Shown: positions 33,816-43,027 of the stretch, one piece after another
Position numbering within the stretch: position 1 is the stretch's first letter
How the letters are laid out: each line of letters starts with the position of its first letter
Assembly (NCBI RefSeq): GCF_003626595.1
Contig: NZ_RBAK01000008.1
Coordinates: 62,001 to 126,000 of the forward strand
Reading direction: 5' to 3'
Source of the DNA: Micromonospora endolithica
GTDB taxonomy: Bacteria; Actinomycetota; Actinomycetes; Mycobacteriales; Micromonosporaceae
Length of the DNA: 64,000 nucleotides
Notes under the pieces: model-generated
Database searches by the model: none
What the model was told of the DNA's origin: nothing
What the model saw: only the letters and a program-made list of their open reading frames with translations
Position numbers and translations under genes: made by a program

Positions 33816-36800
33816 TCAGTGTGTCGCGCCGGCCAGCGCGGCGGGCTCGCCCAGGACGTCGCTCAGGAGCTGGGCGCACCACTGGAGCAGCGCCTGGTCG
33901 CGCAGCGGCTCGCCACCCACCCGGCGGGTGCTCGGCCGCGGCACGCTGACCTGGTCCAGGGCCTGCTTGTAGACCGAGTCCGGGTGGTAGCGCTTGAGCC
34001 GCAACTGCTTGGAGTCGGGCAACGGCAGCGGGCCGAACCGCAGGTGCTTGCCCTGCATGCTCACGTCGGTGAGCCCGTACCGCCGGGCCAGCAGGCGGAA
34101 GCGGGCCACCGCGACCAGGTTCTGCACCGGGGCCGGCGGCTCGCCGTACCGGTCGGTCATCTCGGCGACCACCTCGTCCAGGCGCGCGTCGTCGCGGGCC
34201 TCGGCGAGCTTGCGGTACATCTCCAGGCGCAGCCGCTCCACGGCCACGTAGTCGTGCGGCAGGTGCGCGTCGACCGGCAGGTCGATCTTGACGTCGGTCT
34301 CCTCCTCCTGACGCTCGCCCTTGAACGCCGAGACGGCCTCGCCGACCATCCGCACGTAGAGGTCGAAGCCCACGCCCTCGATGTGCCCGGACTGCTCTCC
34401 GCCGAGCAGGTTGCCGGCACCCCGGATCTCCAGGTCCTTCATCGCCACGTACATGCCGGCGCCCAGCTCGGTGTGCTGCGCGATGGTGGCCAGCCGCTCG
34501 TGCGCGTTCTCGGTCAGCGGCTTCTCCGGCGGGTAGAGGAAGTACGCGTACGCCCGCTCCCGGCCCCGGCCGACCCGACCCCGGATCTGGTGCAGCTGGG
34601 CCAGGCCGAGCAGGTCGGCCCGCTCCACGATCAGGGTGTTGGCGTTCGGGATGTCGATGCCGGACTCCACGATCGTGGTGCAGACCAGGACGTCGAACTC
34701 CTTCTCCCAGAAGCCGACCATCACCTTCTCCAGCGCGTCCTCACCCATCTGGCCGTGCGCCACCGCGACCCGCGCGTCGGGCACCAGCTCCCGCAGCTTC
34801 CGGGCGGTCCGGTCGATCGACTCGACCCGGTTGTGCAGGTAGAAGACCTGCCCGTCGCGAAGCAGCTCACGGTGGATGGCGGCGGCCACCTGCCGGTCGT
34901 CGTACGCCCCGACGGAGGTGAGCACCGGGTGCCGCTCCTCCGGCGGGGTGGCGATGGTGGACATCTCCCGGATGCCGGTGATCGCCATCTCCAACGTCCG
35001 CGGGATCGGGGTGGCCGACATGCTGAGCACGTCAACGGAGGCACGCAGCGTCTTCAGGTGCTCCTTGTGCTCGACGCCGAAGCGCTGCTCCTCGTCGATG
35101 ACCACCATCCCGAGCTGTTTGAACCGGGTGGCGGTCTGGAGCAGCCGGTGGGTGCCGATGACGATGTCGACGGTGCCGTCGGCGACCATCTCCAGGGTCC
35201 GCTCGGTCTCCTTCGGCGTCTGGAAACGGGACAGTTGCCGGATCTGGACCGGGAACTGGCTCATCCGCTCGGCGAAGGTGTTGTAGTGCTGCTGCACCAG
35301 CAGGGTGGTGGGCACCAGCACCGCCACCTGCTTGCCGTCCTGCACCGCCTTGAACGCCGCCCGGACCGCGATCTCGGTCTTGCCGTAGCCCACGTCGCCG
35401 CAGATCAGCCGGTCCATCGGGACGGTCTGCTCCATGTCCCGCTTGACCTCCTCGATGGCGGCCAGCTGGTCCGGCGTCTCCTGCCAGGGGAAGGCGTCCT
35501 CCAGCTCCCGCTGCCACGGGGTGTCCGGGCCGAAGGAGTGGCCCTTGGACGCCTTGCGGGCCGCGTACAGCTGGATGAGCTGCGCGGCGATCTCCCGGAC
35601 CGCCTTGCGGGCCCGCGCCTTGGACTTCTGCCAGTCCGAGCCGCCCATCTTGTGCAGGGTGGGCTGCTCGCCGCCGACGTAGCGGGAGAGCTGGTCGAGC
35701 TGGTCGGTGGGGACGAAGAGCCGGTCGCCGGGCTGGCCGCGCTTGCTCGCCGCGTACTCGATGACCAGGTACTCCCGGCTGGCGCCGTTGACGGTGCGCT
35801 GCACCAGCTCGACGTACCGGCCGATGCCGTGCTGCTCGTGCACCACGTGGTCGCCGGCCCGCAGCTCCAGCGGGTCGATGGTGTTGCGCCGCCGGCTGGG
35901 CATCTTGCGCATGTCCCGGGTGGACGTGCCCCGCCCGCCGGTGACGTCGTTGCCGGTGAGCAGCGCGAACCTCGACGCCTCGTCGACGAAGCCGGCGGTC
36001 AGGCAGCCGCAGGAGACGACCACCTCGCCGGGTGCGGGCGCGGTCGGCACCTCCTCGGTCATCCGGGCGCCCAGGCCGGCGTCGCGCAGCACCTCGACCG
36101 CCCGCTGGGCGGGACCGTGCCCCTCGAAGACCAGCGCGATCGACCAGCCCGCGCCGGCCCAGCGCTGGATGTCGTCGACCACCCGGGCGGTCTCGCCGTG
36201 GTAGAGCGGCGCCGGCTGGGCGGCCAGGGTCACCGCGATCGCGTCGTCCGGCGTCACGTCGACCTCGGTCGGCGCGTCCTCCCAGGGCTGCCGCTCGGCC
36301 GGCGCGTCGGCACCGGCCAGCCCGAACGGCGACAGCGTCCACCACGGCTGCCGCAGGGCGCGGGCGGCGGAGCGTACGTCGGCGAGGGTCTTGAAAGCGG
36401 CGGCGCCGAGGTCGACCGGGGCCTGGCCACCGACGGCGGCCGCGGCCCAGCTGGCCTGGAGGAACTCCTCGGAGGTACGCACCAGGTCGTGCGCCCGGGT
36501 GCGGATCCGCTCCGGGTCGCAGAGCAGCACGTGGGTGCCGGCCGGCATGGTGTCCACCAGCAGTTCCAGGCTCTCGTCGCCGAGCAGCGCCGGCACCAGC
36601 GACTCCATCCCCTCCACCGGGATGCCCTCGGCCAGCTTGTCCAGGATCTCGGTCAGCTCCGGGTGCTCCTCGGCCAGCGCGGCGGCCCGCTTGCGCACCG
36701 ACGGGGTGAGCAGCAACTCCCGGCACGGCGGCGCCCACAGCTGCGCCACCTGCTCGATGGTGCGCTGGTCGGCGACGGCGAAGGTGCGGATCTCCTCCAC

Positions 36801-37451
36801 CTCGTCACCCCAGAACTCGACCCGGGACGGGTGCTCGTCGGTGGGCGGGAAGACGTCCAGGATGCCGCCGCGCACCGCGAACTCGCCGCGCTTGGTGACC
36901 AGGTCGACCCGCGCGTACGCCATGTCGGTGAGCCGGCGGGCCACGCCCTCCAGGTCCGCCTCCGCGCCGGCGGCGAGCTGCACCGGCTCCAGGTCGCCGA
37001 GCCCCTTGAGCTGCGGTTGCAGCAGCGACCGGACGGGCGCCACGACGACCCGCAGCGGCCCGGTGCGGCCGTGCGGGTCGGCGGCGGCCGGGTGGGCCAG
37101 GCGGCGCAGCACGGCCAGCCGCCGGCCGACGGTGTCGGAGCGGGGCGAGAGCCGCTCGTGGGGCAGCGTCTCCCAGGACGGGAAGACCGCCACCTGCCCC
37201 GGGGGCAGCAGGCTGCCCAACGCGGAGGCGAGGTCGTCGGCCTCCCGGCTGGTCGCGGTGACCGCCAGCACCGGCCGTCCGGCGCCCCCGTCGGACTCGT
37301 CGGCGGCGACCGCCGCGACCGCGAACGGGCGCAGTGCCGCCGGGGCGGTCAGGTCGAGGCCGTCGACCTGCGCCGCACCGGAACGCGCCAGGTCGCGGGC
37401 CCGGGCCAGCGCCGGGTCGGCGAGGGCGGCGGCGAAGAGTCCGGTCAGCAT
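33816..37451 (-). CDS. mfd: Transcription-repair coupling factor
   Basis: A 1211-aa ATP-dependent translocase that pushes stalled RNA polymerase off DNA and recruits UvrA. The N-terminal UvrB-homology modules occupy about 1-450. A CarD-like RNA polymerase interaction domain around 480-550 contains GDHVVHEQHGIGRY. The RecG-like helicase core has Walker A GDVGYGKTEIAVRAA and the DEEQRFGVEHKE box. The TRG-containing C-terminus ends with the D7 region. Length and domains are complete. GGAG precedes the ATG. Downstream genes (SurA-like, mazG) follow with 61 and 2 nt gaps. Confidence 0.96.
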   Translation of the reverse strand: MLTGLFAAALADPALARARDLARSGAAQVDGLDLTAPAALRPFAVAAVAADESDGGAGRPVLAVTATSREADDLASALGSLLPPGQVAVFPSWETLPHERLSPRSDTVGRRLAVLRRLAHPAAADPHGRTGPLRVVVAPVRSLLQPQLKGLGDLEPVQLAAGAEADLEGVARRLTDMAYARVDLVTKRGEFAVRGGILDVFPPTDEHPSRVEFWGDEVEEIRTFAVADQRTIEQVAQLWAPPCRELLLTPSVRKRAAALAEEHPELTEILDKLAEGIPVEGMESLVPALLGDESLELLVDTMPAGTHVLLCDPERIRTRAHDLVRTSEEFLQASWAAAAVGGQAPVDLGAAAFKTLADVRSAARALRQPWWTLSPFGLAGADAPAERQPWEDAPTEVDVTPDDAIAVTLAAQPAPLYHGETARVVDDIQRWAGAGWSIALVFEGHGPAQRAVEVLRDAGLGARMTEEVPTAPAPGEVVVSCGCLTAGFVDEASRFALLTGNDVTGGRGTSTRDMRKMPSRRRNTIDPLELRAGDHVVHEQHGIGRYVELVQRTVNGASREYLVIEYAASKRGQPGDRLFVPTDQLDQLSRYVGGEQPTLHKMGGSDWQKSKARARKAVREIAAQLIQLYAARKASKGHSFGPDTPWQRELEDAFPWQETPDQLAAIEEVKRDMEQTVPMDRLICGDVGYGKTEIAVRAAFKAVQDGKQVAVLVPTTLLVQQHYNTFAERMSQFPVQIRQLSRFQTPKETERTLEMVADGTVDIVIGTHRLLQTATRFKQLGMVVIDEEQRFGVEHKEHLKTLRASVDVLSMSATPIPRTLEMAITGIREMSTIATPPEERHPVLTSVGAYDDRQVAAAIHRELLRDGQVFYLHNRVESIDRTARKLRELVPDARVAVAHGQMGEDALEKVMVGFWEKEFDVLVCTTIVESGIDIPNANTLIVERADLLGLAQLHQIRGRVGRGRERAYAYFLYPPEKPLTENAHERLATIAQHTELGAGMYVAMKDLEIRGAGNLLGGEQSGHIEGVGFDLYVRMVGEAVSAFKGERQEEETDVKIDLPVDAHLPHDYVAVERLRLEMYRKLAEARDDARLDEVVAEMTDRYGEPPAPVQNLVAVARFRLLARRYGLTDVSMQGKHLRFGPLPLPDSKQLRLKRYHPDSVYKQALDQVSVPRPSTRRVGGEPLRDQALLQWCAQLLSDVLGEPAALAGATH

Positions 37452-37607
37452 GTGATCTGCTCCAGTGCGGTGGCACGACGATCACCCCTCGTCCGGGCTG
37501 GACGGGGGGTCCACCGGTCGACACTATCTCTCTGGTGGGACGACCGACGCCCGTGCCGGGTGGATCCGGTCACGTGCCGCGGCGAGCACCCCCGGGAGGA
37601 CGGACAG

Positions 37608-38498
37608 ATGCCGGAAGGAATCGGCAGTGACCCGCGCCGGCGCACCTCGCCCGCCCGTTGGCGGGTGCTGGGGCATCCGGACGGGATCCTGGTGTACCAG
37701 GCCCGCTGCATCGTCGAGAACCACGGCTGGTCCGCACCGGCCGCGGAGACCACCTACAAGGTCGTCCTCGGGCGGGCGGGGGTCTACCGGCGCCGGGTGA
37801 ACGGACGCACCGCCTTCGCCGACGCCACCTCCGTCCTGCTCCTGCGCCCCGGCGACGAGATGGCGGTGTCGCACCCGCTGGGCTGCGGTGACTCGTACAC
37901 CTGCCTGGAGGTCGACGCGGAGGTGCTGGCCCGGCGGCCGGACGCCCGCCGCTGGTTCGGCGGCACCGGCTGGGCGGGCTCCTCGGACGGCGCGCTGGAC
38001 CTGGCCCACCGGATGCTGGCGGCCGACCTGCGCCGCGGCCTGGACCACTTCGAGATGGCCGAGCGGCTGCATCGCTTCCTCGGCCGGCTGCTCGGGTTCG
38101 TCTCCCCCGACCGCGAGTCGCCCGACGTGGACCTGGACCGGGCCGTCGGCCGCCGCGCCGCCACCCTGGCCGCCCACCGACAGCTCGCCGACCGGGCGCG
38201 CGAGGTGCTCGCCGCCGGTGACTTCTCGATCGGCCTGGAGGAGGTCGCCCGGGCGGTGGGCGCCTCACCGCACCACCTCAGCCGGGTGTTCCAGCGGGTC
38301 ACCGGGACCAGCCTCACCGCCTGGCGCAACCAGCTACGGGTCCGCGCGGTCCTGGACACCCTCGCCGAGTCCGACGGGCCACCGCTGCGGGTGGTCGCCT
38401 CCGAGTACGGCTTCGCCGACCAGGCGCACCTCACCCGCGTCGTCCGGGCCCAGGTCGGCCACCCGCCGGCCCACCTCCGCCACCTCCTCACCGCGTAG
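37608..38498 (+). CDS. AraC-family transcriptional regulator
   Basis: A 296-aa protein. The N-terminal ~160 residues form an effector-type AraC ligand region (TTYKVVLGRAGVYRRRVNG) with GDEMAVSHPLGCGDSYTC. The C-terminal double HTH covers about 195-290: IGLEEVARAVGASPHHLSR and FQRVTGTSLTAWRNQLRV, then EYGFADQAHLTRVVRAQVG. The ATG follows GGGAGGA. Divergent from mfd with 156 nt between. Its target is not evident; the 435-nt gap downstream holds no obvious partner gene. Confidence 0.88.
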   Translation: MPEGIGSDPRRRTSPARWRVLGHPDGILVYQARCIVENHGWSAPAAETTYKVVLGRAGVYRRRVNGRTAFADATSVLLLRPGDEMAVSHPLGCGDSYTCLEVDAEVLARRPDARRWFGGTGWAGSSDGALDLAHRMLAADLRRGLDHFEMAERLHRFLGRLLGFVSPDRESPDVDLDRAVGRRAATLAAHRQLADRAREVLAAGDFSIGLEEVARAVGASPHHLSRVFQRVTGTSLTAWRNQLRVRAVLDTLAESDGPPLRVVASEYGFADQAHLTRVVRAQVGHPPAHLRHLLTA

Positions 38499-38505
38499 GG
38501 ACGGG

Positions 38506-38561
38506 GTGTAAGGAAGGGCCCCCCATTAACGCCTGCGGTAGAGGAAGGGCCCCTTGTTAAC
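38506..38561. repeat. Double GGGGCCC palindrome, locus e
   Basis: Begins GTGTAAGGAAGG eight bases past the araC-type gene's TAG, with units joined by GCCTGCGGTAGAGG. Nothing else is recognisable in this part of the long gap except a hairpin at 38761-38794. Confidence 0.78.
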
Positions 38562-38760
38562 GCCGCCGACGGCTCACCCGCCGCGGGGCGGCAAACGCGC
38601 AAGGATCTTCAAGACTTCCCACCCGCCCGCGCCGAGGATGGATGACGTACCCCGGGCCACCGCGCACACGGTGGCCGCCGGAGTGGGCGGACCTGTTCGG
38701 GGAGGCCCGCAGCTCCGGCAGCCGGGCGCCGCACCGGCGGCCCGCCGCCGGTCAACCACC

Positions 38761-38794
38761 CGGAGGTGCCGTACGCCCCTGTGCGGCACCTCCG
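38761..38794. terminator. 11-bp perfect hairpin in a long intergenic gap
   Basis: CGGAGGTGCCG at 38761-38771 and CGGCACCTCCG at 38784-38794 enclose a 12-nt loop. It could be a terminator for the AraC-family transcript or a leader structure. Confidence 0.5.
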
Positions 38795-38921
38795 GCCGGG
38801 CGGCGACACGGACGCCCCGGGTGGTGGCGCTCCGCCGGGCCGTCCCGTCGATGAGGTCGGCGTGGTCCGCCCGTCCCGCCTCCGGGTGGGCGAAACGCCA
38901 TGAAGCGGTACATCCCCTCCC

Positions 38922-38933
38922 TAGGCTGACGGT
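38922..38933 (+). promoter_or_regulatory. -10 box TAGGCT, leaderless start
   Basis: TAGGCT at 38922-38927 is six bases before the GTG at 38934. No ribosome site. Confidence 0.5.
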
Positions 38934-39992
38934 GTGCAGGAGGAGCCGGAACCCACCGTGCGCGACTGGTTGCCGCGCACCGCCGGGCTGCTGCTCGGCA
39001 CGCTGCTCATCGCGACCGCGTTCATCGGGGCCTACGTCGGTGCCCTGCACGAGCCCACGCCGCGCGACGTGCCGGTCGGCGTCGCGTCGAGCGACCAGCG
39101 CGCCCGGACGCTCCTCACCGCCGTCCGGGACCGCACCGACATGATCAAGATCATCGCGTACGACGACCAGGCCGCCGCCGACGACGGGCTGCTGTCCCGC
39201 GAGGTGTACGCGGTGCTCGCCACCGACCCGGCCGGCGGGTTGCGCCTCACCACCGCCAGTGCCGCCGCGCCGGCCGCCGTCGACGTGGTCGACCGGGTGC
39301 TCGGCGAGGCCGCCCGGCAGGCGCGACTCCCGTTGCGGGTCGGTGACCAGGTCCCGGTGGAGGACAGCGACCCGCGCGGGGTGGTCCCCTTCTATCTCGC
39401 CGTCGGGTACGTACTGGGCGGCTACCTCGCCGCCACCGCCCTCGGGCTGCGCACCGGCACCGCACCCCGCACCGTCCGGTGGGCCGCGCTGCGGACGGCG
39501 GCGCTGGCCGCGTACGCCATGATCCTGGGGGTGGCCGGCGCGGTGGTGGTGGGGCCGGTGGTCGGCGTGTGGGACCACGACCTGCCGGTGGTGGCGGCGA
39601 CGGGCGCGCTCACCGTCTTCGCGGCGGCGATGGTGGCCGCCGCGATCCAGGCGTGGCTCGGGCTGCTCGGCACCGGCCTGGTCATCGTGCTGCTGGTGGT
39701 GCTGGGCAACCCGGGGTCCGGTGGGATCTACGCGCCGGAGTTCCTGCCCACCGTGCTGCGCGGCATGCACCGCTGGAACGCCGCCGGTCTCTGCACCGAT
39801 CTGATCAAGTCGGTGGTGTACTTCGACCGGCGTGGGGCGGGCTGGCCGCTGGCCGGTCTCACCGTCTGGACACTGCTCGGCGCACTCGGTGTGCTCACCG
39901 CCACGATCTTCCACGCCCGACGCCGGGCGCGTCGCGGCACCGCCCGCCCCGACAGCTCTCCCACCAGCGCGAATGCTCACTCCGGCGGCTGA
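38934..39992 (+). CDS. ABC-2-type/YhgE-Pip-like membrane protein
   Basis: A 352-aa protein with one N-terminal helix (about 14-34), a ~120-residue extracytoplasmic domain (VPVGVASSDQRARTLL, LLSREVYAVLATD), then five to six helices between about 150 and 330. This is the layout of ABC-2 permease and YhgE/Pip-like exporters, which lack their own ATPase. The family assignment is by layout, not by a specific motif. It follows the AraC-family gene at a distance and ends 2 nt before a GGGGCCC repeat. Confidence 0.65.
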   Translation: MQEEPEPTVRDWLPRTAGLLLGTLLIATAFIGAYVGALHEPTPRDVPVGVASSDQRARTLLTAVRDRTDMIKIIAYDDQAAADDGLLSREVYAVLATDPAGGLRLTTASAAAPAAVDVVDRVLGEAARQARLPLRVGDQVPVEDSDPRGVVPFYLAVGYVLGGYLAATALGLRTGTAPRTVRWAALRTAALAAYAMILGVAGAVVVGPVVGVWDHDLPVVAATGALTVFAAAMVAAAIQAWLGLLGTGLVIVLLVVLGNPGSGGIYAPEFLPTVLRGMHRWNAAGLCTDLIKSVVYFDRRGAGWPLAGLTVWTLLGALGVLTATIFHARRRARRGTARPDSSPTSANAHSGG

Positions 39993-39993
39993 G

Positions 39994-40050
39994 GTGTTAG
40001 GAAGGGACCCTTTTACAACGCCAGGCGTTAACAAGGGGCCCCTCCTTACA
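39994..40050. repeat. Double GGGGCCC palindrome, locus f
   Basis: Starts right after the stop codon; the junction is TGAGGTGTTAGGAAGG. The second unit is intact and its right end, CTTACA, matches a -35 box for ppc. Confidence 0.8.
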
Positions 40051-40097
40051 TCCGGCCCCGGCGCGGATACGATCCAGGTGTTCGGACAGCGCTGTCC
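40045..40097 (+). promoter_or_regulatory. ppc promoter with a downstream 14-bp operator
   Basis: CTTACA at 40045-40050, a 17-nt spacer, then TACGAT at 40068-40073 predicts a start near 40080. GGACAGCGCTGTCC at 40084-40097 is a perfect 14-bp palindrome placed just after that start, where a bound LacI- or other HTH-type repressor would block transcription. The -35 box lies in the last bases of the GGGGCCC repeat. Confidence 0.5.
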
Positions 40098-40122
40098 TTC
40101 GTACGCACGTAAGGAGCGCACC

Positions 40123-42909
40123 GTGACCGACCAGTACGACCACGACGGCCCCGACGCCGCGCTACGCGCCGACATCCGCCGCCTCGGCACCCTGCTCGGG
40201 CAGACCCTCGCCCGCCAGGAGGGCCGCCCACTGCTCGACCTGGTCGAGGAGATCCGCGCCCAGGTCCGCTCCGACGCCCCCTCCGCCGCCCGTCGCCTCG
40301 GTGGCCTCGACGTCACCACGGGCACCAAGCTGGCCCGCGCCTTCTCCACCTACTTCCACCTGGCGAACATCACCGAGCAGGTGCACCGGGCCCGGGACCT
40401 GCGTCGTCGCCGGGCCACCCACGGGGGCTGGCTCGACCAGGCGGCCAAGATGATCGCCGAACGTGGGGTGCCGGCCGAGGAGATCGCCGCCGCGGCCCGG
40501 CGGCTCGCCGTCCGGCCGGTCTTCACCGCCCACCCGACCGAGGCGGCCCGCCGGTCCATCCTGTCCAAGCTGCGCGCCATCGCCGACGAACTGGACACCG
40601 AGACCGCCAACGCGATCCTCTACGGCGCCAGCGACGAGGGTCCGGCCAACCGCCGCCTCGCCGAACTGCTCGACCTGATGTGGCAGACCGACGAGCTTCG
40701 ACTGGACCGGCCGGACCCCACCGACGAGGCCCGCAACGCCGTCTACTACCTGCGCGACCTCTACGCCGAGGCGGCCCCGCAGGTGCTCGACGACCTGGCC
40801 GACACGCTGCGCGCCCTCGGGGTGGAGACGTCCCCGACGGCCCGGCCGCTGACCTTCGGCACCTGGATCGGCGGTGACCGGGACGGCAACCCGTTCGTCA
40901 CCCCGACGGTGACCCGCGACGTGCTGGTCATCCAGCACGAGCACGGCATCGCCGCCACCGAGAAGGCGATGGACGAGCTGATCAACGAGGTGTCGGTCTC
41001 CCGGCGGCTGCGCGGGGTGTCGCTGGACCTCTCCGCCAGCCTCGCCGCCGACCTGGACGCGCTGCCCGAGGTCGCGCCCCGGTTCCGCCGGGTCAACGCC
41101 GAGGAGCCCTACCGGCTCAAGGCACGCTGCGTGAAGGCGAAGCTGGCCAACACCCGGCAGCGGCTGCGGCAGGCCACCCCGCACGTGCCCGGCCGGGACT
41201 ACCGCGGCGCCGCCGAGCTGATCGCCGACCTGGAGCTGCTGCGCGGGTCGCTGGCCCGCAACGCCGGGCAGCTCACCGCCGTCGGGCGGCTGGCGTCCAC
41301 CATCCGTACGGTGTCCGCGTTCGGCCTGCACCTGGCGACGATGGACGTCCGGGAGCACGCCGAGAAGCACCACGAGGTGCTCACCCAGTTCTACCGGGCG
41401 GTCGGTGAGGTCTCCGACTACCCGTCGCTGAGTCGGCTGGAGCGCACCAAGCTGCTCGCCGACGAGCTGGCCGGCCGTCGGCCGCTGTCCACCGCCGACA
41501 CCCCGCTGACCGAGGCGGCCCGCAAGACGTTCGACGTCTTCGGCACCATCCGGGAGGCGCAGGACCGGTTCGGCGCCGAGGTGATCGAGTCCTACATCAT
41601 CTCGATGACCCTCGGCGTGGACGACGTGCTCGCCGCCGTGCTGTTGGCCCGCGAGGCCGGCCTGGTCGACGTGCACGGCCGCCGCTCGCGGATCGGCTTC
41701 GTGCCGCTGCTGGAGACCCCGGCCGAGCTGAACGCCGGCGGCGAGCTCCTCGACGAGCTGCTGTCGCTGCCCGCGTACAGGGCGCTGGTCGCGGCCCGCG
41801 GCGACGTGCAGGAGGTGATGCTCGGCTACTCCGACTCCAACAAGGAGGCCGGCATCACCACCAGCCAGTGGTCGATCCACCGGGCCCAGCGGGCGCTGCG
41901 CGACGTGGCCGCCCGGCACGGCGTACGCCTGCGGCTGTTCCACGGCCGGGGCGGCACCGTGGGTCGCGGCGGTGGGCCGACGCACGACGCGATCCTGGCC
42001 CAGCCGTACGGCACCCTGGACGGCGCGATCAAGGTTACCGAGCAGGGCGAGGTCATCTCCGACAAGTACACCCTGCCGGCGCTGGCCCGGGAGAACCTGG
42101 AACTGACCGTGGCGGCGGTCCTCCAGGCCACGCTGGTGCACACCGCTCCCCGGCAGCCGGCCGAGCAGCTGGAACGCTGGGACGCGGCGATGGACGTCGT
42201 CTCCGAGTCGGCCTTCCGCTCTTACCGGTCCCTGGTCGAGGACCCGGACCTGCCCGCGTACTTCTGGGCGTCGACGCCGACGGAACTGCTCGGCGCGCTG
42301 AACATCGGCTCCCGTCCGGCGAAGCGGCCGAACACCGGCGCCGGCCTGGGAGGGCTGCGGGCGATCCCGTGGGTGTTCGGCTGGACCCAGACCCGGCAGA
42401 TCGTGCCCGGTTGGTTCGGGGTGGGCTCCGGGCTGGCCGCCGCGCGCGAGGCGGGGCTGGCCGACGTGCTGGCCGAGATGAACCGGAACTGGCACTTCTT
42501 CCGCACGTTCCTGTCGAACGTGGAGATGATGCTGACCAAGACCGACCTGGGCATCGCCCGCCGGTACGTGGAGACCCTGGTGCCGAAGAAGCTGCACCCG
42601 ATCTTCCACACCATCGAGCAGGAGTACGAGCTGACCCGGCGGGAGGTGCTGGCGGTGACCGCCGCGCCGGCCCTGCTGGACAACTCGCCGGTGCTCCAGC
42701 GCACCCTCGCGGTACGGGACACCTACCTGGAACCGCTGCACCACCTCCAGGTGGCGCTGCTGCGGCAGTATCGGGACTCCGGGGCGGCCGGCCGGGCGGT
42801 GGCGACCGCACCGGGCGGCCGCCGCGCGCCCAACGACGGCACCGCGCTGGAACGGGCGCTGCTCACCACGGTCAACGGCATCGCCGCCGGCATGCGCAAC
42901 ACCGGCTGA
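40123..42909 (+). CDS. ppc: Phosphoenolpyruvate carboxylase
   Basis: A 928-aa cytoplasmic enzyme making oxaloacetate from PEP and bicarbonate, replenishing the TCA cycle. The catalytic His is H137 in VFTAHPTEAARRS. GDRDGNPFVT and the glycine-rich loop FHGRGGTVGRGGGPTH are intact, and LGYSDSNKEAGITTS and the C-terminal ...NTG end complete the family. AAGGAG precedes the GTG start. The long frame upstream (from 39832) belongs to antisense of other sequence and is not coding. Flanked by GGGGCCC repeats on both sides. Confidence 0.96.
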   Translation: MTDQYDHDGPDAALRADIRRLGTLLGQTLARQEGRPLLDLVEEIRAQVRSDAPSAARRLGGLDVTTGTKLARAFSTYFHLANITEQVHRARDLRRRRATHGGWLDQAAKMIAERGVPAEEIAAAARRLAVRPVFTAHPTEAARRSILSKLRAIADELDTETANAILYGASDEGPANRRLAELLDLMWQTDELRLDRPDPTDEARNAVYYLRDLYAEAAPQVLDDLADTLRALGVETSPTARPLTFGTWIGGDRDGNPFVTPTVTRDVLVIQHEHGIAATEKAMDELINEVSVSRRLRGVSLDLSASLAADLDALPEVAPRFRRVNAEEPYRLKARCVKAKLANTRQRLRQATPHVPGRDYRGAAELIADLELLRGSLARNAGQLTAVGRLASTIRTVSAFGLHLATMDVREHAEKHHEVLTQFYRAVGEVSDYPSLSRLERTKLLADELAGRRPLSTADTPLTEAARKTFDVFGTIREAQDRFGAEVIESYIISMTLGVDDVLAAVLLAREAGLVDVHGRRSRIGFVPLLETPAELNAGGELLDELLSLPAYRALVAARGDVQEVMLGYSDSNKEAGITTSQWSIHRAQRALRDVAARHGVRLRLFHGRGGTVGRGGGPTHDAILAQPYGTLDGAIKVTEQGEVISDKYTLPALARENLELTVAAVLQATLVHTAPRQPAEQLERWDAAMDVVSESAFRSYRSLVEDPDLPAYFWASTPTELLGALNIGSRPAKRPNTGAGLGGLRAIPWVFGWTQTRQIVPGWFGVGSGLAAAREAGLADVLAEMNRNWHFFRTFLSNVEMMLTKTDLGIARRYVETLVPKKLHPIFHTIEQEYELTRREVLAVTAAPALLDNSPVLQRTLAVRDTYLEPLHHLQVALLRQYRDSGAAGRAVATAPGGRRAPNDGTALERALLTTVNGIAAGMRNTG

Positions 42910-42910
42910 G

Positions 42911-43013
42911 GTGTAAGGAAGGGCCCCTTCTTAACGCCTGCGGTAGAGGAAGGGCCCCTTGTTAACAACACCCACGCGCTGCTCGGGTGTTAACAAGGGG
43001 CCCTTCCTTGCAC
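42911..43013. repeat. Triple GGGGCCC palindrome, locus g
   Basis: A pair of units at 42911-42967 plus a single unit at about 42988-43013, separated by CACCCACGCGCTGCTCG. The ppc stop runs directly into it with TGAGGTGTAAGGAAGG. It lies between ppc and the convergent Gly-rich membrane protein gene, so it can terminate both. Confidence 0.85.
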
Positions 43014-43027
43014 CGTGGGCGGCGGCG

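Larger units (their letters stand above)
38562..38933. other. Non-coding gap upstream of the ABC-2-like gene
   Basis: About 370 bases without a supportable gene. Short open frames exist (one begins at 38642), but they read Arg/Ala/Pro-rich and lack ribosome sites. A hairpin occupies 38761-38794, and a -10 box lies at the right edge (38922-38927). I see no RNA gene. Confidence 0.5.

Noticed and set aside
33684..38498. A forward open frame of over 1600 codons across the mfd region
   Set aside because: Only the last part (37608-38498) is the AraC-family gene. The rest is antisense to mfd, whose domains and motifs are complete; the frame is open because high GC removes stop codons.
38642..38854. 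A 70-codon ORF in the gap before the ABC-2-like gene
   Set aside because: It has no ribosome site, a low-complexity Arg/Ala/Pro composition and no recognisable motif.
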